Assembly: GCF_003994465.1 (NCBI RefSeq)
Contig: NZ_RZNX01000001.1
Coordinates: 1,124,915 to 1,188,914 of the forward strand
Length of the DNA: 64,000 nucleotides
Direction: 5' to 3'
From: Paenibacillus zeisoli
GTDB taxonomy: Bacteria > Bacillota > Bacilli > Paenibacillales > Paenibacillaceae
Positions 36,446-45,708 of this stretch are shown piece after piece; the stretch's first letter is position 1, and every line of letters begins with the position of its first letter. A program made the translations under genes and the position numbers. Under the pieces are notes generated by a model. That model was not told the origin of the DNA. It ran no database searches and was given only the letters and a program-made list of their open reading frames with translations.

Positions 36446-39400
36446 TCCAGTCCCTCCTCTCTAATCCGTGCTGCTCCAGAAGACAGCCATTCAGAATCCT
36501 CTTGGCGGCTGCGTTCTCCCAGCAGATCCCAGGTCTGCTCTTTGCCGGGTTTGATCAGCATATTGTATTTATTGTCTTCCATTGTCTCGTCAAATTGGCA
36601 CACAGACCTGTATGAACAGTGCGTGCATGCCGTCTCTTGTCCAATCCGGTAAGGCTCAATTGCTACGTCTCCCTCGGTAATCCGCGTTCCGATTCCCTTG
36701 ATTGTATTTCTGACCGATTGAAGCAGCGTGTCCCACTGGTCTGGAGTGGCTACAGAAGCGCTGCTGTAGAAGGTCCCGTCTGTTTTTAACGCAACAGGAA
36801 GAATATCCGAATAACCTTTCTCCAGCAATCCATCCATGTGGGAAATGATATCCTTGTCAGCCATCAGAAGGCCTTTCATTTTGAACCGTTTGAGCATTTC
36901 CGCGCCTGCCTGCTGTGGGTCAAGTCCATTAGCAGATTGAAGCAGGGGATTATGCACATGGAAATACAAGGCTCCGGCCGGTACAGCAGAATTTCCAAGC
37001 CACTCTTCCGCCGAGCTGATGATAACGTCCAGATAAGTAAGCATCTGGAGCGAGAGGCCGTAATACACCTCGTGAAGCTTAAGATCGGTCTGGCTCGATT
37101 TATAGTCAATGACACGCAGCAGAATCCCCTGCTCGCCTTCCGCCATATCGACGCGGTCAATTCGGCCGACAATCTCCATGACACAGCCGTTCGGAAGCTC
37201 AAAAGTAAGCGGCGGAAGCGTTCGTCCAGGCCCGAAATCCAGTTCCAAACCAATCGGCTCAAAGCTTCCGCGGCGGGACTGTTCTCCCAGAATGACAGAG
37301 GCCCGGCCTACAATATTCTTAAGTTTGCGGGAAATATAACCGTACCGCTTCGAACTTAACAGAATTTCTCCCTGCAGCTTGGGAGCCAGCTTGTCAACAG
37401 CCGCTTCGGCTTCTCTGATACATTCGTCAGCTGACAGACTGCCCCAGCTTCGATTCTGTTCTTTGAAGGTGATGGCCATTGAGCTTAGAGCCGCATGGAA
37501 GAGTTGTCCAATATCTGGAGCTTTTAGGCGATAGAGTTGTCTTTCTCTAAGCTTCAATCCATGTGAGGCAAAATGCGAAAAAGGACAGGAGGCGAACCGC
37601 TCCATCCGGGAGACGCTGGTCCGCAGTCTTTTACCGTATAATTTGCGGCTTGTAGCCGGAGTAAGGGCATGGGTTCGATTGCGATAACCGAGTGAACCGA
37701 GCAGCTGGTTCAGCTTCGCGCTCCACTCCGGTCTCGACCGGTACCATTCCAGCACATCCCACCAGACCGGAGCGATTTCCGTTCCGGTCTTCCACAGGCG
37801 CAGCTGACCGATCAGCTCGGTAAGTGTCGGGGAAGGGTGTGTTACTTTCGCCATATCAATGGCTCCTTCAGCTGGGGATAATGAGCCCTGAGTCTCCCCG
37901 CGCAGCGCAGGAAATATCGTGTAAATATGCCGAATCACCTCGGAAGGCAGCAGCGCCTTCCCGTCCTCATCAGCAGACGGATAACTCACCCAGAGCGAGC
38001 AGCTTGCAGCGGAAAGCGCGTGATAAATGAGAAACCTCTCATCAAGCAGCTGACGAGTGATCCCAGGTGAAAGCTGCATTCCTGTCTTCGCCAATGTGGT
38101 TCTTTCCTGATCGGTCAAAATGCCTTCTTCCTGAATGAGGGCGGGCATCACACCTTCGTTAACACCCAGGAGGAATACATGCTTCACGTGACTGGTGCGG
38201 GTCCGGTCGGTCGAACCGATAAGAACCTGATCCAGAGAGGGCGGAACTAAAGCCAGCTTCAAACTTTCTAAACCCGTACCCAGGATCCCCGCAAATATTT
38301 CATTGCTTAAGATCTCTTCGCCCATCATTTCAACCATCTGGTCCAGCAGATCCAAGATAGCCCCCCACAACTGTCTATGCTCCATCGCCTCTTGCGGATG
38401 TCCCTTCGTCAGAGCATGATGAGCAAGCAGATCCAGCCGCTGCGGAGCTTCTATATCCTCGAGAAGCCGGTAGACAGCTTCACATTTCTCACGTACGGTC
38501 TTCCCTTTCTTAAGCCGTTTCTCGAAAGCCCCTAAAGGGCTGGCAATCGCTTGGCGGCAAAGCTCGATCCTTTCCATACCACTTGCGGCAGAAGTCTCAT
38601 CTGCAGAGGTCTCGAGTGACAGACTCGGTCTCCCTTTCCACGGCCGCTGATCCGTCCATCTGGACCCATGAACCCCGCTTGCAAGAACATAATTCTCGAG
38701 CGTGTCCATATCGTTTCTATTAATTGAACCGTCTAGTGGCAGAACGAAATCCGTTTTGACGCAGCGGAACACATCGTCATATTTCCAATACTTTTGCACC
38801 ACATCCAGGGAAGCGCGAAGATATTCAACAAGCGGATGATGGAGCACCGAACGTTTCTGATCAAGAAAGTAAGGGATATCATAATCTTCAAAAACTGAAG
38901 CTGCAATGTGCTCATAATCGCTTAAATTCCTCACAAAAACCGCGATATCCCGCCAGCGTGACCCCTTGTCCCTCACCAGGCTCACGATGGCACGTGCCGA
39001 CTCTTCCACTTCCGCTCTGCGGTCAGGTGCAGCATGCAGGCTCAGGCTGCTATAGAAGTCTGCGGGAAGCTCGCCCCTCCAACGGATACGCTTTTCATAA
39101 GCAGACTCCAAGTGAGCCAATGTCTCACTCTGCACAAACCGTGGGTATGGCTTAGCATCTAACACCACTGTATCCTCGATATCTATATATAGGGATTCGG
39201 CCAAGGCTCGTAGTTTCATGTAAGCCAGTGCTGTAGGATGAAATAAATCCAGTTCATGAGGCTGCGTGCCGTGATCATAAGGCTTGTCCAGCGTGAGCGA
39301 AATCCGGACCTTGGAAGCACTCTTCAGGAGCTGTCCAATCGCTTCATATTCTTTGGGTGTGAACGTATAGAAGCCGTCAATCCAAATTTCACAATTTCTC

Positions 39401-39996
39401 AAAAACTCAGACTTCTCCGCTCCCTCAGCCAGCTTGGTCACATGGTCCTCGGCGTCGACGTAGTGATGCGAGAGCTCTTCTTCAAACTCCTTATAGAGCA
39501 GTGATAGATCATGCAGCTTGTCCTTAAGCAGCGGAGATTCCCCTTCATCCTCCCGCAGCTGGGAATAGTAATCCTCAAGCGCTGCAGCATCCCCCATGTA
39601 CTTCTTCATTTCGGTATATAAAATATTCAAACGGTCAATCAGCCCCAACTGATCGCCCGCATTCTTGTATAATTTAAGCTCGCTTCTGCGTCGCCGCATG
39701 ATTTTGTACAGCAGCATCCTTTTCCCCTCGTCACTAATGGGTATCAGAGCTGAACCACCAGTCTCCTGCATAACCCTAAGCGCTAGTCGGCGGAAGCCGA
39801 GCACCTGAGCACGAATCGTACCTTTCAGCTCTTCGGTCCCTACCAGAGCCCGTTCAATTTGAAATGTTCCTTGTTCAGGAACTAATATGATGATCGGAGG
39901 CCCCGAAGGGTCCTCGCGCAGTCTTGTTCGAACTTGTTCAAGCACCAGGCTGCTCTTCCCGCTGCCCGATCGGCCAATAATAAATTGAATTGACAT
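36442..39996 (-). CDS. addB: Helicase-exonuclease AddAB subunit AddB
   Basis: A 1184-residue subunit from ATG 39996 (MSIQFIIGRSGSGKSSLVLE), with GGGAGG eight bases upstream. It has a Walker A motif at the N-terminus, an inactivated helicase core that recognises Chi in relatives, and a C-terminal nuclease (LLRVIDYKSSQTDLKLHEVY). Four cysteines for the iron-sulfur staple are visible: one in RFASCPFSHFA and three in CTHCSYRSVC. It is the first gene of the addB-addA-sbcD-sbcC block. Confidence 0.95.
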   Translation of the reverse strand: MSIQFIIGRSGSGKSSLVLEQVRTRLREDPSGPPIIILVPEQGTFQIERALVGTEELKGTIRAQVLGFRRLALRVMQETGGSALIPISDEGKRMLLYKIMRRRRSELKLYKNAGDQLGLIDRLNILYTEMKKYMGDAAALEDYYSQLREDEGESPLLKDKLHDLSLLYKEFEEELSHHYVDAEDHVTKLAEGAEKSEFLRNCEIWIDGFYTFTPKEYEAIGQLLKSASKVRISLTLDKPYDHGTQPHELDLFHPTALAYMKLRALAESLYIDIEDTVVLDAKPYPRFVQSETLAHLESAYEKRIRWRGELPADFYSSLSLHAAPDRRAEVEESARAIVSLVRDKGSRWRDIAVFVRNLSDYEHIAASVFEDYDIPYFLDQKRSVLHHPLVEYLRASLDVVQKYWKYDDVFRCVKTDFVLPLDGSINRNDMDTLENYVLASGVHGSRWTDQRPWKGRPSLSLETSADETSAASGMERIELCRQAIASPLGAFEKRLKKGKTVREKCEAVYRLLEDIEAPQRLDLLAHHALTKGHPQEAMEHRQLWGAILDLLDQMVEMMGEEILSNEIFAGILGTGLESLKLALVPPSLDQVLIGSTDRTRTSHVKHVFLLGVNEGVMPALIQEEGILTDQERTTLAKTGMQLSPGITRQLLDERFLIYHALSAASCSLWVSYPSADEDGKALLPSEVIRHIYTIFPALRGETQGSLSPAEGAIDMAKVTHPSPTLTELIGQLRLWKTGTEIAPVWWDVLEWYRSRPEWSAKLNQLLGSLGYRNRTHALTPATSRKLYGKRLRTSVSRMERFASCPFSHFASHGLKLRERQLYRLKAPDIGQLFHAALSSMAITFKEQNRSWGSLSADECIREAEAAVDKLAPKLQGEILLSSKRYGYISRKLKNIVGRASVILGEQSRRGSFEPIGLELDFGPGRTLPPLTFELPNGCVMEIVGRIDRVDMAEGEQGILLRVIDYKSSQTDLKLHEVYYGLSLQMLTYLDVIISSAEEWLGNSAVPAGALYFHVHNPLLQSANGLDPQQAGAEMLKRFKMKGLLMADKDIISHMDGLLEKGYSDILPVALKTDGTFYSSASVATPDQWDTLLQSVRNTIKGIGTRITEGDVAIEPYRIGQETACTHCSYRSVCQFDETMEDNKYNMLIKPGKEQTWDLLGERSRQEDSEWLSSGAARIREEGLE

Positions 39997-40136
39997 TCTC
40001 CAGGCCTCCCGCCCCATTATCCGTTAATTCGTTCACGGACAAAATATGATTCCTATTATATCACATAGAGCAGCGAATTCAGAGAACGTATGTTTGTAAA
40101 ATTTGCCTTGAGCTATCGCTCAAGTTCTCCTTAACA

Positions 40137-40168
40137 ACAAAAAAAAGCACCCTTGGTTGGATGCTTTT
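40137..40168 (-). terminator. Terminator after the RlmI-like gene
   Basis: Stem AAAAGCA-CC/GG-TGCTTTT followed on the minus strand by a T run. A second small hairpin CTTGAGC-TATC-GCTCAAG lies at about 40108-40124, between this terminator and addB. Confidence 0.88.
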
Positions 40169-40212
40169 CTTAGCTTAGGTAGCTTATAGAAATAATACTT
40201 AGGTGGCCTAGA

Positions 40213-41589
40213 TTAGAGATTCGTTTTGCTTCGAACCTCGAAGACGGCAAACTTCAGGTAATGTCCTTCCTCAACACCCAGAATCTGCGGGTGGTCCTTT
40301 CCAGCAGCCCGCCACTCCACCAGACGGAGTACCTTGCCGGCATCAGCAGCCGCATCGAGAATCGTCTCCAGGAAGAGCTCTGGCCGCATGTGGTATGAAC
40401 AGCTGGCTGTTACCAAATAACCGCCTTCATTCACAAGCTTCATCCCGTGCAGATTAATATCCTTATATCCCCGGGTAGCTCCTTTAACCGCGCTCTTTGT
40501 CTTGGCGAAAGCTGGCGGATCCAGAATGACAACATCCCAGGTACGTCCTCCTGCGGCCGTCATAGGTACGGAAGTATCAGCCTTGCTCTCTGAAGCCTGG
40601 GCCCGAACCTTACGCTCATCTACGCCTTTGACCTGTTCACGTAGATAATCGAAGGCATCGGCAACGACGAACTCCACCCGCTCTCCGAATCCGTTCAATT
40701 CCACATTGGCTTTGGCACTTTCAATCGCATGGGCCGAGATATCCAGACAGGTGACTTTCTTCGCCCCATATTTGCAGGCATGAAGGGTGAAGCTTCCCGT
40801 ATGGGAGAAGCATTCAAGCACTGTAGCCCCATCCCAGTAAGGGAATGTAACTTCTTTGCCCTTACTGTTAAAAGGTACCAATCTAGTCTCATCTGTATCT
40901 CCTGCAACCTCCTGAAGAGTAATTCCACTGCGGGCTCCCCAGCCCGTCATCAGCGGCTCGATGGAGGCGCGGTTCTCACGCTGATCGAAGAAATAACCTG
41001 TCTTCTGGCCCTCTTCAATATCTACAGAAATAATCAGGCCATTCTCCATCACCGTCACATGACGTGGGCAGGTGCCGTACAGTGGCTCCTTGATCTGTTC
41101 CAGGCCTTCCATTTCCCGGACGCTGACATCGCTGCGTTCATAGATTCCGATAGGCTGTATAACCTGGACCAGTGCCTTCACAATCTGCTCCCGCCGAAGA
41201 TCCATTCCAAGTGTTAGCACCTGGATGACGAGCACATCGCCAAAGCGGTCCACAACCAGCCCAGGCAGGAAATCTGCTTCACCATAAACAAGGCGGTAAG
41301 CCTTCTCTTCCACAAAGCGTTCACGCAGCTGAAGACACTCTTTGAATCTTCTTGTAAAAAATGCCTCGTCCATTTCTTCTAACGGTCGATAGGACACCAC
41401 TCTGACACTGATCTGCGACTTAGGGTTGTAATAACCCGTCGCCAAATATTTGCGCTGATGATTCAGAATCTCAACGAGTTCGCCCGGCTGAGCTTCACCC
41501 TCAATCGTCTCGATTTCATTGCTAAATATCCAAGGATGTCCCTGTTCCAGCCTTTTTCTCCGGCTGCGCGACAAGATTACAGATGCCAC
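40213..41589 (-). CDS. Class I SAM-dependent rRNA methyltransferase (RlmI-like)
   Basis: A 458-residue protein from GTG 41589 (ASVILSRSRRKRLEQGHPWIF), with GGAG nine bases upstream; a TTG directly before it is also possible. The N-terminal PUA domain (to about 75) is followed by an EEHEE-type region and a Rossmann methyltransferase (VLECFSHTGSFTLHACKYGA) with catalytic-site block VVILDPPAFAKTKSAVKG. E. coli RlmI makes m5C1962 in 23S rRNA. The protein is about 60 residues longer than typical relatives, with inserts near 222-255 and near 318-350, both polar. Single-gene unit with its own terminator. Confidence 0.9.
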   Translation of the reverse strand: MASVILSRSRRKRLEQGHPWIFSNEIETIEGEAQPGELVEILNHQRKYLATGYYNPKSQISVRVVSYRPLEEMDEAFFTRRFKECLQLRERFVEEKAYRLVYGEADFLPGLVVDRFGDVLVIQVLTLGMDLRREQIVKALVQVIQPIGIYERSDVSVREMEGLEQIKEPLYGTCPRHVTVMENGLIISVDIEEGQKTGYFFDQRENRASIEPLMTGWGARSGITLQEVAGDTDETRLVPFNSKGKEVTFPYWDGATVLECFSHTGSFTLHACKYGAKKVTCLDISAHAIESAKANVELNGFGERVEFVVADAFDYLREQVKGVDERKVRAQASESKADTSVPMTAAGGRTWDVVILDPPAFAKTKSAVKGATRGYKDINLHGMKLVNEGGYLVTASCSYHMRPELFLETILDAAADAGKVLRLVEWRAAGKDHPQILGVEEGHYLKFAVFEVRSKTNL

Positions 41590-41731
41590 CAAAAATCACT
41601 CCAATTTATTCGTATTAAAATATAATATAGCCCAAGAATGGCTTGTCATGCTCGTATGACTCCACGCATAGCCTAACAATAGAGGCTCAGAACAACAGAA
41701 GGAGGGATTCATCCTGCTGCTGCGTGAAATT

Positions 41732-42706
41732 ATGATTCCACTAACACTCGGACTCTCCCTCTTTATGTTCGGTATGAAAATTATGGAGTCCGCCCTTCAG
41801 GCATGGGCAGGCCCTCTGCTGACCAAGCTGCTGAACGCATCCACGACAACACCCTTGAAGGGGATGGTGTTCAGCACCTTGGTCACCGCCGTACTGCAGA
41901 GCAGTACGGCCGTCACAGTAATGACAATCGGACTTGTGAATGCGGGCCTCCTTACTTATGCACGCACGCTTGGAATCATACTCGGAGGGAACATCGGCAC
42001 GTGTCTGACTACTGAACTCATCGCCTTTAATTTCACCCAAATCGGCATGCCGCTGCTTATCATCTCTTCCGCACTCTGGGCAGCCTCGATCTTGATTGAG
42101 GACAAGCTTGGATCTGGACGAAACTTTACTGTTAAGCTTAGAGCAGTTCAATACGGCGCTCTCGCTGCCGCAGGCTTCAGCTTAATCCTGATTGCTATCA
42201 AGTGGATGCAGTCGGTTAGTCCAGCACTTGAAGCTGCCGGAATTCTGGACTGGCTCATCAGAAAGGCCTCAGACAGCCTGCTTTGGGGAGCAGCCGCAGG
42301 AGCTATTCTAACAGCTCTGGTCCACAGCAGCGCCGCTGTGATTGGGATGACGATGACCCTTGTAGGATCAGGCGCACTGCCTGTAGAATTGGGTATCGCC
42401 ATGGTGATTGGCTCCAACGTCGGGACCTGTGTCACCGCGCTGATCGCTTCCATTGGCGGTACCCGCTCAGGGAGCTTTGTGGCCTGGTCACATATTATCC
42501 TCAATCTGGGAGGAGCCGTCCTGTTCCTTCCTTTGATTCCTAGTCTGGAGGCTGTCTCGGCATGGATAACGAATGATCCAGCCTCCCAAATTGCCCACAG
42601 CCAGACTGTATTTAATGTTGTCTGTTCCGTTCTTGCCCTGCCGATCTGCTACCTGCCCGTGTGGAAAGCAGGCAAAGACCTTCCTCCAGCTGGCAATGCG
42701 GCTTAA
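41732..42706 (+). CDS. Na/Pi cotransporter family protein
   Basis: A 324-residue polytopic membrane protein of the PNaS family: two inverted repeats carry the QSSTAVTVM and HSSAAVIGM motifs and GGNIGTCLTT and GSNVGTCVTA, which form the transport core. It would move phosphate with sodium, though many bacterial members are unproved. The first ATG is 41732, but AGGAGGG at 41700-41706 is 25 bases away; a CTG at 41714 would be seven bases from it and gives an N-terminus LLLREIMIPLTLG like that of relatives. The true start is probably upstream of 41732. It lacks the C-terminal PhoU-like domain of longer homologs. Strand is opposite to its neighbours. Confidence 0.88.
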   Translation: MIPLTLGLSLFMFGMKIMESALQAWAGPLLTKLLNASTTTPLKGMVFSTLVTAVLQSSTAVTVMTIGLVNAGLLTYARTLGIILGGNIGTCLTTELIAFNFTQIGMPLLIISSALWAASILIEDKLGSGRNFTVKLRAVQYGALAAAGFSLILIAIKWMQSVSPALEAAGILDWLIRKASDSLLWGAAAGAILTALVHSSAAVIGMTMTLVGSGALPVELGIAMVIGSNVGTCVTALIASIGGTRSGSFVAWSHIILNLGGAVLFLPLIPSLEAVSAWITNDPASQIAHSQTVFNVVCSVLALPICYLPVWKAGKDLPPAGNAA

Positions 42707-42784
42707 ACCGTTCCTGGATTCCTTCATTTTAATAAAGGATTGGTCTTATTGACGTATTGTTTCTTACTCTAACACCAGCGGAGG

Positions 42785-42897
42785 GGGCGGAATCGTCCTG
42801 AAGAAGCGAAGCGTTCGCCTTTGCTCCCGGATTCCATCACAAAAGTGATGATAATAAGGAATCCGGAAGCAACAGCGATCGTAAGGACGATCCGCCC
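42785..42897. other. Structured intergenic element, copy 2
   Basis: Outer stem GGGCGGAATCGTCCT (42785-42799) with AGGACGATCCGCCC (42884-42897), then a small hairpin GCGAA-GCG-TTCGC (42806-42818), then a long stem GCTCCCGGATTCC/GGAATCCGG-AGC with an ATCAC-AAAA-GTGAT tip, then CAACAGCGATCG. The layout is a three-way junction. It shares this order and much sequence with 17428-17586. It lies between two convergent genes. Confidence 0.75.
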
Positions 42898-42910
42898 ATA
42901 GAGCGCAAGA

Positions 42911-43342
42911 TTACACCTCTAGGCCCAGCAGCTTAAGACCCTTCTCCAATATAAAATCATTATTGTCATAGCCAGACTTTTGCTGTTTTTCCCAGGCTTC
43001 TTTCGGCTCATACCAAGCTACACCGCGAATCTCTTCCACCTGTGCCCGCAAATCACCGCTCACACTCTCGACAAGATAATAGTGCACTTCCTTGTCCACA
43101 TTTCCATGCTGAGGATGCTGATAAGTATATGCAATAATATCGATTGGCTGCACAATACGCCCGGTTACACCCGTTTCTTCTACAATTTCTCGAAGAGCGG
43201 TCTCTTCAATTGTCTCACCAGGCTCTCTCTTCCCTTTAGCAAATGAGATCTTGCCATAGCGGTCAGTAATCAGCTGAATTTGCAGTTGATTCTGGACATG
43301 GCGATACACAATCCCACCCGCGGATATTTCTTTGAATGACAT
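42911..43342 (-). CDS. NUDIX hydrolase
   Basis: A 143-residue protein from ATG 43342 (MSFKEISAGGIVYRHVQNQL), behind AAGGAGG. The Nudix box reads GKREPGETIEETALREI followed by VEETGVTG. The substrate cannot be told from the sequence; such enzymes clean nucleoside diphosphate derivatives. The structured element lies just after its stop codon. Confidence 0.93.
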   Translation of the reverse strand: MSFKEISAGGIVYRHVQNQLQIQLITDRYGKISFAKGKREPGETIEETALREIVEETGVTGRIVQPIDIIAYTYQHPQHGNVDKEVHYYLVESVSGDLRAQVEEIRGVAWYEPKEAWEKQQKSGYDNNDFILEKGLKLLGLEV

Positions 43343-43384
43343 CCTGTCAGGCCTCCTTCTTGTAACGCTGTACAAATGTATTTG

Positions 43385-43429
43385 AACAACAAGGATTTCA
43401 GCCCGAAGCGGGTTGAAATCCTTGTTGTT
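43385..43429. terminator. Long perfect hairpin between mtaB and the NUDIX gene
   Basis: Two 16-bp perfectly complementary arms (AACAACAAGGATTTCA and its complement) enclose a CCCG-AAG-CGGG tip. It follows mtaB and precedes the NUDIX gene on the minus strand. There is no clean T tract, so termination is likely but not certain. Confidence 0.6.
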
Positions 43430-43498
43430 ATTCCACCACTTAATTATATGGGTTTACCCAGGTCTACTGATGAGTTCTAATTCTCCGGTGAATATGAA

Positions 43499-44839
43499 TT
43501 AGGCAATTGCTTCAGGCGCAGAGTCAAGCACTCGAACGAGCTGCCCCTCACAAGTATTTACACCGGCCTTTGTTACTTTAACCCGGCACACCTCGCCTCT
43601 TAGCTCTTCAGGACCATCGAACAGAATTTGCAGATAGTTGTCACTATAGCCCATCAACTTGCCTGGGCCGCACAGCCCCTTGTCATCACGTTCGGGTATA
43701 ACATCCAGAACTTGACCCACAAACTTCTCCGCATAAGCGAGCTGCATCTGTTCAGACATATCAATTAAATCGTGAACGCGCGCATGCTTAATCTCCTCAT
43801 CCACTTGATCTTCCATTCTCGCAGCTGGAGTACCTGTACGTTTGGAATAAGGGAAGACATGCATTTCCGAAAATCCGATTCTCTTGATCGCTTCAAAGCC
43901 TTCCTGGAACAGTTCATCCGTCTCACCAGGGAAGCCTACGATAATATCTGTCGTAATGGCTACATCCGGCATGAAGTCACGAATTAACCGGATCTTCTCT
44001 TCGAACTCGGCAATCGTATATTTCCGGCGCATACGTTTCAGCACTTCATCACTTCCCGCTTGAAGCGGAATGTGGAAATGCCGGGACATCTTGCTTGAGT
44101 TCTTCAGAACGTCAAGCATTTTCTCATCAATTTGGCTTGCTTCAATCGAGCTGATACGAATGCGCTCAAGTCCTTCAACTTTGTCGAGGTCCCAGAGGAG
44201 ATCTGACAGGCGGTAATTCTCCAAATCGTCGCCATATCCCCCGGTATGAATCCCGGTAAGAACAATTTCCTTGAATCCGGCAGCAACCAGCGAATGAGCC
44301 TGCTTGATCACACTTTGCGGATCACGGCTGCGTGATAGCCCGCGAGACCAAGGGATGATGCAGAAGGTGCAGAAGTTATTGCAGCCCTCCTGAATTTTGA
44401 GGAAAGCTCTCGTGCGATCGGCAAAATCAGGCACATCCAGCTCCTCAAATTCCCGGGTCTTCATAATGTTGCGAACCGCATTAATCGGCTGGCGTTCAGC
44501 TTGAATTTGCTGAATAAAGGGCATAATTTTGTCCCGATCCTGCGTACCAATTACAAGATCTACACCGGGAATGTCCAGAATTTCAGCGGGTGAAGTCTGG
44601 GCATAACAACCCGTTACCGCAATAATGGCATCCGGATTGCGGCGGACCGCACGGCGGATAATTTGACGGCTCTTCTTGTCTCCTGTATTGGTTACGGTAC
44701 AGGTGTTAATCAAATATACGTCAGCTGTCTGTTCGAAATCGACTTGTTCATAGCCCTCATTCTTAAACAGCTGCCAAATGGCTTCAGTGTCATAAAAGTT
44801 CACTTTGCAGCCCAAAGTGTAAAATGCTACGGATGGCAT
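43499..44839 (-). CDS. mtaB: tRNA N6-threonylcarbamoyladenosine methylthiotransferase MtaB
   Basis: A 446-residue protein from ATG 44839 (MPSVAFYTLGCKVNFYDTE), with GGGGGGAG about ten bases upstream. The N-terminal MTTase domain has Cys residues in TLGCKVN, INTCTVTN and VTGCYAQ; the radical SAM site is CNNFCTFCIIPWSRG; a TRAM domain ends the protein. It converts t6A37 to ms2t6A37. It starts four bases after rsmE. Confidence 0.96.
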   Translation of the reverse strand: MPSVAFYTLGCKVNFYDTEAIWQLFKNEGYEQVDFEQTADVYLINTCTVTNTGDKKSRQIIRRAVRRNPDAIIAVTGCYAQTSPAEILDIPGVDLVIGTQDRDKIMPFIQQIQAERQPINAVRNIMKTREFEELDVPDFADRTRAFLKIQEGCNNFCTFCIIPWSRGLSRSRDPQSVIKQAHSLVAAGFKEIVLTGIHTGGYGDDLENYRLSDLLWDLDKVEGLERIRISSIEASQIDEKMLDVLKNSSKMSRHFHIPLQAGSDEVLKRMRRKYTIAEFEEKIRLIRDFMPDVAITTDIIVGFPGETDELFQEGFEAIKRIGFSEMHVFPYSKRTGTPAARMEDQVDEEIKHARVHDLIDMSEQMQLAYAEKFVGQVLDVIPERDDKGLCGPGKLMGYSDNYLQILFDGPEELRGEVCRVKVTKAGVNTCEGQLVRVLDSAPEAIA

Positions 44840-44843
44840 GTTG

Positions 44844-45608
44844 TCATGCTCCCCCCATTTCTCCGGTTTCATAAAGCATACATGTCAGGGCGGCCATTCC
44901 AGCCGTCTCCGTCCTAAGAATGCGCCTGCCTAGCCCGACAGATAAGGCACCTGCGGCCTCGGCCTCTTCAATTTCCTTCTCGGTAAATCCACCTTCAGGT
45001 CCAACTACAATCATAATCCGATATTTACGGTCCCTGTTCATCTGTTCGGACCAAGGCTTCAGCACGTCACGCAGTTGTTTGCCGTTCTCCTTCTCGTAAC
45101 ATACGCAGACGAGATCATAGGCTGTGAACTCCACCTTCAGCTGTTTCCAGGTTAATGCCTGCTCTACTTCTGGAATCTTGCTGCGATGAGCCTGCTCAGC
45201 AGCTTCCTTGGCGATCTTGCGCCAACGGGTAATCCGCTTCTCTTCCTTCTTAGCATCATACTGAACAATGGTCCTCTCCGACAAAAAAGGCACAAAAGAA
45301 ACTGCACCGATCTCGGTGCATTTCTGGATAACTATTTCCATTTTATCGCCCTTGGGCAGGCTCTGAGCCACAGTCACCTGGAGCCAAGGCTCCTGGGACA
45401 GCGTGAGATGTTCAACAATCACCGCCTGAACCTCAAGCGGTTCAATGGCCTGAAGCTCGACGATGGCTTCCTTGGAGATGCCGTCACTTACAATAACCTT
45501 ATCCTTCGGCTTCCCCCGCATTACCCGGGCAATATGCCTGGCATCTTCGCCTGTAATCGTTACTGAAGTCTCTCCGAACTGTTCAGACGTAATGAAATAA
45601 CGCTGCAT
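44844..45608 (-). CDS. rsmE: 16S rRNA (uracil(1498)-N3)-methyltransferase RsmE
   Basis: A 254-residue SPOUT methyltransferase. It begins MQRYFITSEQFGETSVTITG (PUA-like part), with EIVIQKCTEIGAVSFVPF in the middle and the knotted SAM site MIVVGPEGGFTEKEI and LGRRILRTETAG near the C-terminus. Order prmA-rsmE-mtaB is conserved, with the site-2 protease gene inserted here. Confidence 0.96.
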   Translation of the reverse strand: MQRYFITSEQFGETSVTITGEDARHIARVMRGKPKDKVIVSDGISKEAIVELQAIEPLEVQAVIVEHLTLSQEPWLQVTVAQSLPKGDKMEIVIQKCTEIGAVSFVPFLSERTIVQYDAKKEEKRITRWRKIAKEAAEQAHRSKIPEVEQALTWKQLKVEFTAYDLVCVCYEKENGKQLRDVLKPWSEQMNRDRKYRIMIVVGPEGGFTEKEIEEAEAAGALSVGLGRRILRTETAGMAALTCMLYETGEMGGA

Positions 45609-45708
45609 GTCTTAACCTTCCTTGTCCAAAATCATCAATGTACATCATACAACTTTTGGCGTAGGCTGACCAGTGTGAAAAACACTCTTCCAGCGTCTTC
45701 CTCCCAGC

